This document shows, piece by piece, positions 9,008-17,900 of a DNA stretch of 64,000 nucleotides; within the stretch, counting starts at the first letter, position 1; every line of letters begins with the position of its first letter. This DNA is from Candidatus Thorarchaeota archaeon (GTDB lineage Archaea > Asgardarchaeota > Thorarchaeia > Thorarchaeales > Thorarchaeaceae). The stretch lies in NCBI GenBank assembly GCA_004524445.1, contig SDNP01000014.1:1-64000 (forward strand). The letters are read 5' to 3'. The notes below the pieces were generated by a model. That model did no database searches. It worked only from the letters and a program-made list of their open reading frames with translations, and had not been told where the DNA came from. The position numbers were made by a program, and so were the translations under genes.

Positions 9008-9511
9008 TTGAGTGAACAACTAATTACAGTAGATGCCATGGTTGAAGGTGGCAAGGCTTCGGGAGGACCACCAATCGGTCCGGCACTAGGCCCTACTGGC
9101 GTGAACATTTTTCAAGTGGTCACAAAGATCAACGAGATTACTGAACCTTTTGCGGGATTGAAAGTACCAGTCACCATCACGGTGAATCCCCAGACCAAGG
9201 AATTTGAAGTTGAGGTAGGTACACCTCCAACCAGCGCGCTCATCTTGAAAGAGATCGGAGCACCCAAGGGTTCAGGAGAACCAGATGAGAATATCATTGG
9301 AAACATGACAATTGACCAAGTGAAGAATGTCGCCAAGGGGAAGGCAGCGGACCTTACCGCTCTGACAATGAAGACTGCTGCCATGATTGTCGCAGGCACC
9401 TGTGTTTCAATGGGTGTTACGATAGAAGGGAAGCCTCCGAAGGAGTTCCAGCAGGAAGTCCGGGAAGGAAAATGGGATGAGCAGTTAGACGAACCTTTGA
9501 AGGAGGACTAG
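9008..9511 (+). CDS. rpl11: ribosomal protein uL11
   Basis: GGKASGGPPIGPALGPTGVNI signature; probable TTG start at 9008. Confidence 0.97.
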   Translation: MSEQLITVDAMVEGGKASGGPPIGPALGPTGVNIFQVVTKINEITEPFAGLKVPVTITVNPQTKEFEVEVGTPPTSALILKEIGAPKGSGEPDENIIGNMTIDQVKNVAKGKAADLTALTMKTAAMIVAGTCVSMGVTIEGKPPKEFQQEVREGKWDEQLDEPLKED

Positions 9512-9515
9512 CCAA

Positions 9516-10178
9516 ATGTCATATGACTATGATATGGAAGCAGTCGAGAAGGCTGTGGCCGAGGCGAGAGAGAAAGGACAAGAAAGAGGCATCAATTTCG
9601 AACAAAGCATTGATGTCGCAGTCAATTTCAGAAGCAAAGAGCTTGATATGTCGGACTCAGAAAATAGAATCAACCAAGAGGTAGTTTTGCCTAACCATCT
9701 GGTTCCGCCGCCTACGATATGTGCAATTGGTGACGGTGAATTTGCTGAAAATGCAGAGGCGGCTGGTGTCGATAGAGTCATTGCGAAGGATGATATCGCT
9801 ACTATCGCTGAAGACAAGAAAGCTCGGAAAACTCTTGCAAAAGAGTTTGATTTCTTTGTATCTGTCACTGACGCAATGCCCCTGGTGGGAAGATATCTAG
9901 GTCAGGCGCTTGGCCCGAGAGGGAAGATGCCTAGACCATATCCACCCCAAGCAGATCTTGAACCAGTGGTAGAGCAATATCGTCGCACAGTACGAATCAG
10001 AATGAGAAACACGCCAACCTTCCACACAAAAGTGGGACATGTGAACATGAGTGACAGGAAGATTGCTGAGAACATTGCAGCAATCCTCAACTTCGTTCAA
10101 CGAAAGGAGCTCATTCAACGAGTTGGAAGTGTTCTTGTCAAGACTACCATGGGACCCCCAGTGGAGGTACCCTACTAA
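9516..10178 (+). CDS. rpl1: ribosomal protein uL1
   Basis: LGPRGKMPRP..., KVGHVNMSDRKIAENI; operon context. Confidence 0.97.
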   Translation: MSYDYDMEAVEKAVAEAREKGQERGINFEQSIDVAVNFRSKELDMSDSENRINQEVVLPNHLVPPPTICAIGDGEFAENAEAAGVDRVIAKDDIATIAEDKKARKTLAKEFDFFVSVTDAMPLVGRYLGQALGPRGKMPRPYPPQADLEPVVEQYRRTVRIRMRNTPTFHTKVGHVNMSDRKIAENIAAILNFVQRKELIQRVGSVLVKTTMGPPVEVPY

Positions 10179-10190
10179 AGGTGAAACACA

Positions 10191-11213
10191 TTGAGCGTTT
10201 ATGAAAAGAAAATCCCTCAATGGAAAATTGACTTGGTAGATAAGCTGGCTGAAACCATCAAGAATAGCAAGATGGTTGGCCTAGTCAACGTAGAGGGCGT
10301 TGGTGCCAAGCAGCTCCAAGGAATCCGGGATAGTTTGAGAGGCTCTGCCAAAATCAAAATGGCCCGGAATACACTGATGAAGAGAGCAATCGATGAGTCA
10401 GAACAAGAAGGTATTGAGGACTTAGCAGCCCATCTCAAGGGACCTGTTTCGTTCATCTTCAGTGATGAAGACCCCTTCTTGTTGAGCAAGTTTCTCAGTG
10501 AAAACAAGGCAGCTGCACCTGCAAAGGGAGGCCAAGTGTCGCCCAAGGACATCATAGTACCTGCTATGAACACGGGTGTCGCACCCGGCCCGTTCATCAG
10601 TGAACTTGCAGCGCTGGATATTCCATCTCGAGTAAAGGGTGGAGTCATCCATGTGACTGAAGACACTGTTGCTGTAGAAGCTGGAGAAGTGATCTCCAAT
10701 GCAATGGCACAGATGCTCGGGAGACTGGGTATCGAGCCAATGGAGCTTCAGCTCAAGCTCGTTGCGGCATATGCTGATGGCACGGTGCTCACAACTGAGG
10801 ACCTAGAGATAGACCTCGAAGCATTATTCGGGAACGTCTTACTCGGTCATCAGTACGCAGTCAATCTGTCAGTCAATACTGGATACCCAACCTCGGAAAC
10901 AATACCACTGATTATCGCCAAGGCCAATATGGAGGCAAAGAACCTGGCACTGACTATTGGATTCTTTACTCCCGAACTCTTGAACGAATTCTTGGCAAAG
11001 GCGAATTCAGAGGCAGCCATGCTGGCTGGTTTGATAGCCGATAAGGATCCAGATGCAATACCCTCAGACCTCGTTAATCAGATTCAAGCTGCAGCAGCAG
11101 CACCTCCCGAGGCACCCTCAGCAGAGGAGAGCCCCGATGAGGAGGAAGAAGCTGAAGAAGAGGAAGATGAGGAGGAAGAAGCTGTAGCAGGCCTAGGCGG
11201 CCTGTTTGGTTAA
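10191..11213 (+). CDS. rpl10: ribosomal protein uL10 (P0)
   Basis: P0 domain and C-terminal acidic hinge ending GLGGLFG; TTG start. Confidence 0.97.
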   Translation: MSVYEKKIPQWKIDLVDKLAETIKNSKMVGLVNVEGVGAKQLQGIRDSLRGSAKIKMARNTLMKRAIDESEQEGIEDLAAHLKGPVSFIFSDEDPFLLSKFLSENKAAAPAKGGQVSPKDIIVPAMNTGVAPGPFISELAALDIPSRVKGGVIHVTEDTVAVEAGEVISNAMAQMLGRLGIEPMELQLKLVAAYADGTVLTTEDLEIDLEALFGNVLLGHQYAVNLSVNTGYPTSETIPLIIAKANMEAKNLALTIGFFTPELLNEFLAKANSEAAMLAGLIADKDPDAIPSDLVNQIQAAAAAPPEAPSAEESPDEEEEAEEEEDEEEEAVAGLGGLFG

Positions 11214-11234
11214 ATAATAAAGAGGTAATAAAAA

Positions 11235-11537
11235 ATGGAGTACGTATACACAGCACTTCTGCTTCACAAAGCAGGCCAAGATCTTACCGATGCCAATATG
11301 GAGTCTGTTCTCAGCGCCGCAGGCGTTAAGCCAGATAAAGGTAGGATAAAGGCCATGCTTGCAGCACTCGAGGGTGTCGACATTGAAGATGCCCTGAAAT
11401 CGGCCGCAGCGGTTCCGACCGCCGCCGCACCAGCAGTAACTGGTGGAGAGGCTGCCGCAGCAGAAGAAGAGAAGGAAGAGGAAGAAGAGGAAGAGGAAGA
11501 AGAGTTCACTGCTGGACTTGGAAGCCTGTTTGGTTAG
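11235..11537 (+). CDS. rpl12: ribosomal stalk protein P1/L12
   Basis: [30 protein letters not shown]...GLGSLFG. Confidence 0.97.
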   Translation: MEYVYTALLLHKAGQDLTDANMESVLSAAGVKPDKGRIKAMLAALEGVDIEDALKSAAAVPTAAAPAVTGGEAAAAEEEKEEEEEEEEEEFTAGLGSLFG

Positions 11538-11583
11538 AGTATAAGCTTTGCCCTCCAAATCCTAGCCTTCATTCAGTTTAGAC

Positions 11584-11612
11584 GGGCCAGCGGGCCGCAA
11601 GCCTGCTCGCCC
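11584..11612 (+). terminator. stem-loop downstream of rpl12, candidate terminator or 3' end structure
   Basis: GGGC-C-AGC-G-GG-loop-CC-T-GCT-C-GCCC hairpin followed by CTTTTT at about 11631; lies between convergent genes. Confidence 0.5.
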
Positions 11613-11643
11613 ATCAACGTCTTTTTCGTTCAAAACACATGAA

Positions 11644-12453
11644 CTACCGCTTTTTATGAAGATGAAATACCACTATAGCAATCATAACTAATGAGACTCC
11701 GAAAACCACATACAACAGAAGTATTGGGGGAAAGTTGGTTTTTCCTCGCAACGTGGCTCGAAATGATGTCCAATCACTATCAAACTCTGAGGCGTTGAAG
11801 TCCCAAATTCCCCGTGCATTGGCACCATCATAAGTTGACGTGAAATAATCCTCAGGATAGAAGCTGTGTTCGATAAACTGAGAATACCCACGAATCTCCA
11901 TATCAACAGTTTCATGACTGTCACTAGCCCATGTGGAGGCGGATCCTACATAATATCGAATATTTATGGCATTGCCAAACCAATTCGGAGTGAATTTCAC
12001 GAACGAGTCAATAATGCGAACCTGAGTTTCAAAAAAGCTCACATTGAAAATGGCGAACATGAGCTCATGGGTGGGAACATAGAGGGTAAGGTCGGATATA
12101 CTGATGCTTGATCCATTTACAAGGTCATAACCAACCTCTGTGCCATCAACCAGTATCTCCAACTCCAGTCCATCGTCATCACCGGTGACAGGTTGCCAAT
12201 CGTATGTAGGAAATAAAAACGCGACCCGAAGACCTTCTTCAGAAGGAGACTCCAGTCTGAAGGTGGAATTGAAAGTAACCGAGCCATAGGCATCAATTGA
12301 CACATTCACCTCTGCAAGTGGCATGGATACTGTAGTGTTCAGACCGAAACAACCGCCCGCACTAATGTCTTCAAGAACCATCACGTCGGCGGCGACTGGA
12401 GAGAGAAACTGGATGCTTGCTGCAAGTAGAAGGATGACTAGTATGGATTTCAT
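11644..12453 (-). CDS. secreted/membrane-anchored surface protein of unknown function
   Basis: Signal peptide MKSILVILLLAASIQFLSPVAA, several N-x-S/T sequons, C-terminal TM LLLYVVFGVSLVMIAIVVFHLHKKR; internal ATG at 12453 preferred. Confidence 0.6.
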   Translation of the reverse strand: MKSILVILLLAASIQFLSPVAADVMVLEDISAGGCFGLNTTVSMPLAEVNVSIDAYGSVTFNSTFRLESPSEEGLRVAFLFPTYDWQPVTGDDDGLELEILVDGTEVGYDLVNGSSISISDLTLYVPTHELMFAIFNVSFFETQVRIIDSFVKFTPNWFGNAINIRYYVGSASTWASDSHETVDMEIRGYSQFIEHSFYPEDYFTSTYDGANARGIWDFNASEFDSDWTSFRATLRGKTNFPPILLLYVVFGVSLVMIAIVVFHLHKKR

Positions 12454-12577
12454 CTGAACACTGTTTACTTCCATCATACTACTAACTATATCAAAAAAGG
12501 AATTAAGGATTGACCTCGGCTGACTTCTGAACCAAGTGACCCACAGAATCATATTCTCTGACGCATATTTTCCAATC

Positions 12578-13360
12578 ATGAAGATTGTCTTCCACCCGAA
12601 GATGAGAGAGAGTTATGACCACACCCCGGCAGGAGCTCCAAACCGATTAAACTCAGCGGTGGAGATACTCAGTAGGCACCCAGACTATGAGTTTGTTGAG
12701 GCGAGACAAGCCACAGAAGAAGAGATCTATCGTGCCCATGTACAAGGTCATATTGAGAAAATCAAAGAGGAGAGAAACTCTAGGATTGGGGGGCGGCTCT
12801 ATGAAATGGCAATGCTTGCAGCTGGAGGATCCGTCATGACCGCAGAAATTGCAGCAGAGGGAGAGCCCGCATTTGGGCTCATACGTCCACCAGGACATCA
12901 TGCCTCATATTCATCATATTGGGGATTCTGTTACTTCAACAACATGGCAATCGCCATCTTAGCCTTGAGGGCACAGGGGCTGATTCAATCAGCATACATT
13001 TTGGACTTCGACCTTCATACTGGCGACGGCAATATCAACATTCTTGGAGATGACCCTGATATTGTGATTCACAACCCGAGTGGATTTGGGGAAGAGGAAT
13101 ACCTTGAGAATGTGAGAAGGGGTCTGGACAGATCACCTGAGGTAGACATCATCGCTGCATCTGCAGGGTTTGATCAATACATAGACGACTGGGGAGGAAA
13201 GCTCTCGACTGAGGCTTTTGCCACGATTGGAGCCATATTGAATGAGTTTGCTGAAGAAAACTGCAAGGGGCGCCGTTTCGGGCTGCTTGAGGGCGGATAC
13301 AACTTTGAGGACCTTGGTAAGAATGTCTTAGCCTTCTGTGAAGGATTAAGGGGAAAGTAG
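12578..13360 (+). CDS. histone deacetylase / acetylpolyamine amidohydrolase superfamily protein
   Basis: RPPGHHA, GFCYFNNMAIA, LDFDLHTGDG, SAGFDQYIDDWGG, LEGGYN motifs. Confidence 0.93.
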   Translation: MKIVFHPKMRESYDHTPAGAPNRLNSAVEILSRHPDYEFVEARQATEEEIYRAHVQGHIEKIKEERNSRIGGRLYEMAMLAAGGSVMTAEIAAEGEPAFGLIRPPGHHASYSSYWGFCYFNNMAIAILALRAQGLIQSAYILDFDLHTGDGNINILGDDPDIVIHNPSGFGEEEYLENVRRGLDRSPEVDIIAASAGFDQYIDDWGGKLSTEAFATIGAILNEFAEENCKGRRFGLLEGGYNFEDLGKNVLAFCEGLRGK

Positions 13361-13391
13361 GTTCTATCGCAGAAACTGGAGGGCAAATCTG

Positions 13392-14252
13392 ATGAGATGT
13401 ATCGAATTTCTCGCAGAAGACGCACCAGTGTTTTTGGACGCACATAATGCATGCATACTCCTTAAAGCACGACAGAAGGAACTAGCCTCGGTCGAAGTTT
13501 CACTAGACCTTGGTCTCTCAACCCAGAGTGTTGATTTCTCAGAGTGGGATTGCGATGCTCAGGAACTGGATAAAATTGTAAAAAAACCGAATTCTGCTTA
13601 CATCATACGAGATGGAACTGCAAATGAGATTGCAATTCGTAATTCTATTGAGTACAGACTCCGTCCTACAGAGAAGGGACAGGCTCCGGCACTTGTAATA
13701 GACGAAGAATTGATGCATCAGATTGCCCCCCTTGGACCAATGGAATACGCAAGGAGGAGGGCTGAACTCGCTGTAAATCCCGGATGGCGGGTCCTAGATA
13801 TCGGTACAGGACTTGGCTACTCAGCAATTGCCTCTCTTGACAGAGATGCACATGAAGTTGTATCAATCGAGAAGCACCCTGAAGTCATTGAACTTTCACG
13901 GATGAATCCCTGGTCTCAAAGGCTTCATGAAGATGAAAGAGTAAGCATAGTCATTGGTGATGCATTCGAAGTGGTCAGCACGTTGCGAGTCGATAGCTTT
14001 GATTCTGTGTTTCACGACCCGCCTCAGATCCAGCTCACCCCCAAACTCTACTCTACCAAAATGTATCGTTTGATTGGTCAGGTTTTGGTACCAGATGGAC
14101 AATTATGTCACTATGTTGGACCAGAGGGATTCTCCTACAGGGGGCAAGAGGTTGCAAAGTTGGTCGAAAATAGATTACGAGGGAATGGATTTCACAGCAT
14201 TGAGTTCATTCCAAAGCTTCAGAGTATTCTTGCTACGTATGGGGACAAGTAG
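13392..14252 (+). CDS. predicted archaeal methyltransferase (COG2521-like)
   Basis: SAM motif VLDIGTGLGYSAIA and FHDPPQIQLTPKLYSTKMYR. Confidence 0.8.
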   Translation: MRCIEFLAEDAPVFLDAHNACILLKARQKELASVEVSLDLGLSTQSVDFSEWDCDAQELDKIVKKPNSAYIIRDGTANEIAIRNSIEYRLRPTEKGQAPALVIDEELMHQIAPLGPMEYARRRAELAVNPGWRVLDIGTGLGYSAIASLDRDAHEVVSIEKHPEVIELSRMNPWSQRLHEDERVSIVIGDAFEVVSTLRVDSFDSVFHDPPQIQLTPKLYSTKMYRLIGQVLVPDGQLCHYVGPEGFSYRGQEVAKLVENRLRGNGFHSIEFIPKLQSILATYGDK

Positions 14253-14312
14253 AGCTCTCAAGTTTCTAAGGTGCTTAAATCACTCCGGTATGAATAAGAA
14301 GTGGTGCATCCA

Positions 14313-14564
14313 ATGAGATTCTTGACTCTGCTAAGCCCGCTCTCTAACTTTGCTCAGATGATCTCCGTTTATTTTGCAGAGATTTGGGAGTTCTTGATTT
14401 TTATCGGAAGGGTCTCTGGAATCATTATTGTACTGGCAGGCGCAATAATCTGGTTCACCGATGCAAATCCTAAGCGTGGAAAGGGCCTAGTATTTGGCGG
14501 TATTGTGCTATCCATTGTTGTCCAATATTTCGTTATCTATCCACCTGCTTTCGTCGTTATTTGA
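14313..14564 (+). CDS. small two-TM membrane protein
   Basis: ATG-initiated hydrophobic ORF IGRVSGIIIVLAGAIIWF / GLVFGGIVLSIVVQYFVIYPPAF. Confidence 0.55.
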   Translation: MRFLTLLSPLSNFAQMISVYFAEIWEFLIFIGRVSGIIIVLAGAIIWFTDANPKRGKGLVFGGIVLSIVVQYFVIYPPAFVVI

Positions 14565-14643
14565 GGTGCCTAGAATCCCAACGCCCGTCATGTCATGCGG
14601 AAAGGTTTATGTCTACATCCCTCAGGTCATTCCAGTGATGCTC

Positions 14644-14748
14644 GGGCCCGTTGCCTAGCCCGGATAGGGCGCTACCCTTCTATATTGCCTGACTTGCTCC
14701 GGCTTGTAGGACAGGTAGATCTCGAGCGTTCGAATCGCTCCGGGCCCG
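14644..14748 (+). tRNA. tRNA-Arg(UCU) with ~30-nt intron after position 37; CCA encoded (14749-14751)
   Basis: Acceptor GGGCCCG/CGGGCCC; anticodon stem CTACC/GGTAG, loop CTTCTA|intron|A; T-arm GAGCG-TTCGAAT-CGCTC. Confidence 0.88.
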
Positions 14749-14990
14749 CCACCAACCATTCCAATCTGTTTTGGGTCATCAAAATTCGTTCTTCAGAAAA
14801 TGACAAAAAGTCGGAAGTCGTTGTGCCGGTTGCGATGAAGGAAGTGCGAAATGGAGGTTATGAGGACACTGCAATAGAAACGGGGCATTAATAGCGCTAT
14901 TTCAATTCGTCAATCGGTTCTTCACACCATTTAATGCATGGTGAGAGCTTTTTCGTTCTCTTGCGGATGCAAATGAAATTTGGATTCCGC

Positions 14991-17900
14991 TTATTGCCGC
15001 TGAAGAAGAGCCGCCTTTAGTTTCTCCCGTAGATGCCATGATAGATTTGCCTTCTCAATCACCATCAAACACTCTTTTCGTTCGAGTTGGAGTTCTCCGC
15101 AATAGCCGAGGAATAGCTTCAATATGTCCATGTTTCGAATTCCCTCTGGTGGTGTATGGCACACCTCTAGCTGATTTGCAAAGAGGGCAATCTTCTGATG
15201 TTTAGGAATATCTAGCTGCATTACTTTGGAAAAGAGGTCAAGCAACCCAGACCAGACCCCAATTGACCAGACCTGATTGCACTGCTTTCTCCAGGCTGAT
15301 TCCGCTGTTTCCCGTATTCTTACCATCGGATTTGCTGGTGCATAGTAGCCAGAGGAACCAGACGTCAGGGCTTTAAATCTAGGATCACCTATGAGTTTTG
15401 CCATAAGATTGTCAAATGCTGGACCGTTGAGTAGCCGTTTGACAACTTGATTGATTTGGTTGAAGGACTGCGCTTTCCGTGCTGCATTTAGTACTCTCAT
15501 TGCCACAGTAGGATTTTCGATAGGCGTCTGGCCTGCAACCTTTGAGCCCAAAACAGCAGTACATGCCTTAAGAGCCAACTCATTGTCTGGCATAATGGGA
15601 ACTTCCAAGAAGAAATCCTTGGTTTGATTCAGGATATGTGTCCATAGCGCTCGTTCCAATCTGTCGAGTTCATCACGAATCAGTCCACCACCGATATCAG
15701 TGGCCGTAGGAAGAGCTATTCGCATTGCTTGAGAAGCCTTTGCTATCTCCGTGATATTGCCCTGAGAGTTATCAGATAGATTTGGCAGACTCCTTAGAAT
15801 TCGCTCCATTACCATCGAGGCAGTCATCGTATCTTTCGATTCAGCCACGAATTTCACCAGTAATTCCAAAGCTACCGGCCCTGCCGAATCTGCATCTTCC
15901 TCATTCAGAAATGTGATAACTTCAAAGGTACTTTTGATTCGCGACTTCGTACTTGGCCCGGCGTTTTGAGCTATGGTCTTGAGCAATCCTTCGATTTTTT
16001 CATCTTTGGGATATTCAAAATAGCTTTCCACAATGGGCGAGATTACAGTCAGCATTGCATCGTCATCCAATTCAATCTTTTTGAGTAATCCTTTGAGACG
16101 CCGAAATCTTGATTCTTGGAGCAAAATCCCTACAACCTCTAGGGCAACAACAGAATAGTGAGTCTTTTCTAACATGCCGAGTAACTCTAACGCCTTGGCT
16201 TGGGTTTTTGCGTATGCAATCTCTTGTGCCACTATTTCAAGTCGACCAACCTGAAGCAATAGATTGATACGAAGATTGGAATCCTCCAAAGACTGAGCCA
16301 ACTGGCTCAGCTCTCTTGCAGCTTCAGTATCCTTTGCAATGCTGAATAGCCCAAATGAAAGGTCAGGCATAGCATTAATCAACTTCCTTGCATCTTCATC
16401 TTGGTTATTGGTCATCAGCAACACAAGAAGGTTAACTGCTTCACGTCTATAGCTCTGCAATATCATATTTCTAAACTGAGTAATCGCCAAGTCTAAATTG
16501 CCCTCTTTGAGGGAGGAAACTACTGCAACACGATATGCATCCTCCTGAAGACTCAACGCAGTAAATATACGATAGGTTTCTTCCCAATGTGATGCCTCTA
16601 ATACGTTGGCTAGTTCAAGCAACTGATTTCTACACGGGGATATTCCTGCCAAGGTTGATAGCATATTTTCTGGACAGTTGTTCTTCTGAGCAAGTCGGAC
16701 AGCAGACTCAAACATGTTATTCTTCAAGTATATCAAAAGCGCTTGTTCCTGATTGGATTCTGAATTAGATTCGATTTCAACAGCCTTTGTGATTTCATCA
16801 TATCGGGAAACCCACGATTTTCGTTTGTATATTGCAGCGCCCACAGCCACTAAGAGTGCAGGTATCATGAAATAAAGCGCATAAGTCTGCCAAATAGTTG
16901 TCATGGCGTAAGACTCAGAGCTCAAATCCACCAGTATCTCTGCTGTACCAACCAAGATCTCTGCAGAGATGTCAACATTTCCGCCCATAAGAGATAGATC
17001 TAGCATTTCGAATTGAAATGAATATGTGTTTATTCCAGGTTCGATTACAACGAATCTTGAGTCTATGATCGCTCCATTCCTCAGTATTTTGATTGTCGCA
17101 GGAAATGACGAGTCTTCAGTATTAGATACAATAACATCAATATGCCATACGCCGACCTGTTTGGTTTCGGGTATACGTATTTCCGATACCCATATTCTAG
17201 GCGCCCTTGAAGTCACAATTTGAGTGAACTCATAGACGCTTCCTTCAGGGAAAAAGTGAATCTCATAGTCTCCATTTATCGCCTCTATTGGCAAATCTAA
17301 TTCAATCTCAGATTGATATCCATCATCGCAAACAGCTTGTCCTGTGAATAACAGAGACTCATCTGGTGCAATTATGAAATAGTCGAAGTATGCAACGGGA
17401 ATCGGGTAGCCTTCAGATGTTTCGAGTCCTAGTGTATACGCTGTTGATGCACCCAATACGGCATATGTAACAGAAATGGATTTCGCAATTGGTGCCTGTA
17501 CTTCTATAGGCAAAGTGTAGTGGCGGTCACTATCGGGAATCCCGTACACAAGAGTGTAGTTACCGATAGAATCACAGAAAGAGAATGAGAGTGATAATTC
17601 CGCAATCGAATTTTCACTACATCTTAGAATCCCAGAGCAGAACACAGTGCCATTCGGACAAAATACTTGATATTCAAATGAGTGTGAAGGCACTCTATTA
17701 CCGTTCAAATCCTCCAAACCGAGGGTGATGTTGATGCGCAAACCCAGTGTAGTTGAAATGTTCGGAATGAGTGTCGTAGGAGGGATAAAATCAATTGTTG
17801 TAGAAAAGGTAAGCATTGTATCAGGATCTATCAAATCAAACCGCCATCTTCCATCAGCATCATCATCAGACAGAGCCAAATCATAGCTACCCGTGTATCC

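Noticed and set aside
10217-10699. 160-aa antisense ORF within rpl10
   Set aside because: Shadow ORF; no independent signal.
10191-11537. Acidic C-terminal tails of uL10 and P1 as unusual
   Set aside because: Glu-rich hinge plus GLGxLFG terminus is standard for archaeal stalk proteins.
14595-14891. Plus-strand 98-aa ORF
   Set aside because: Runs through tRNA-Arg; no family resemblance.
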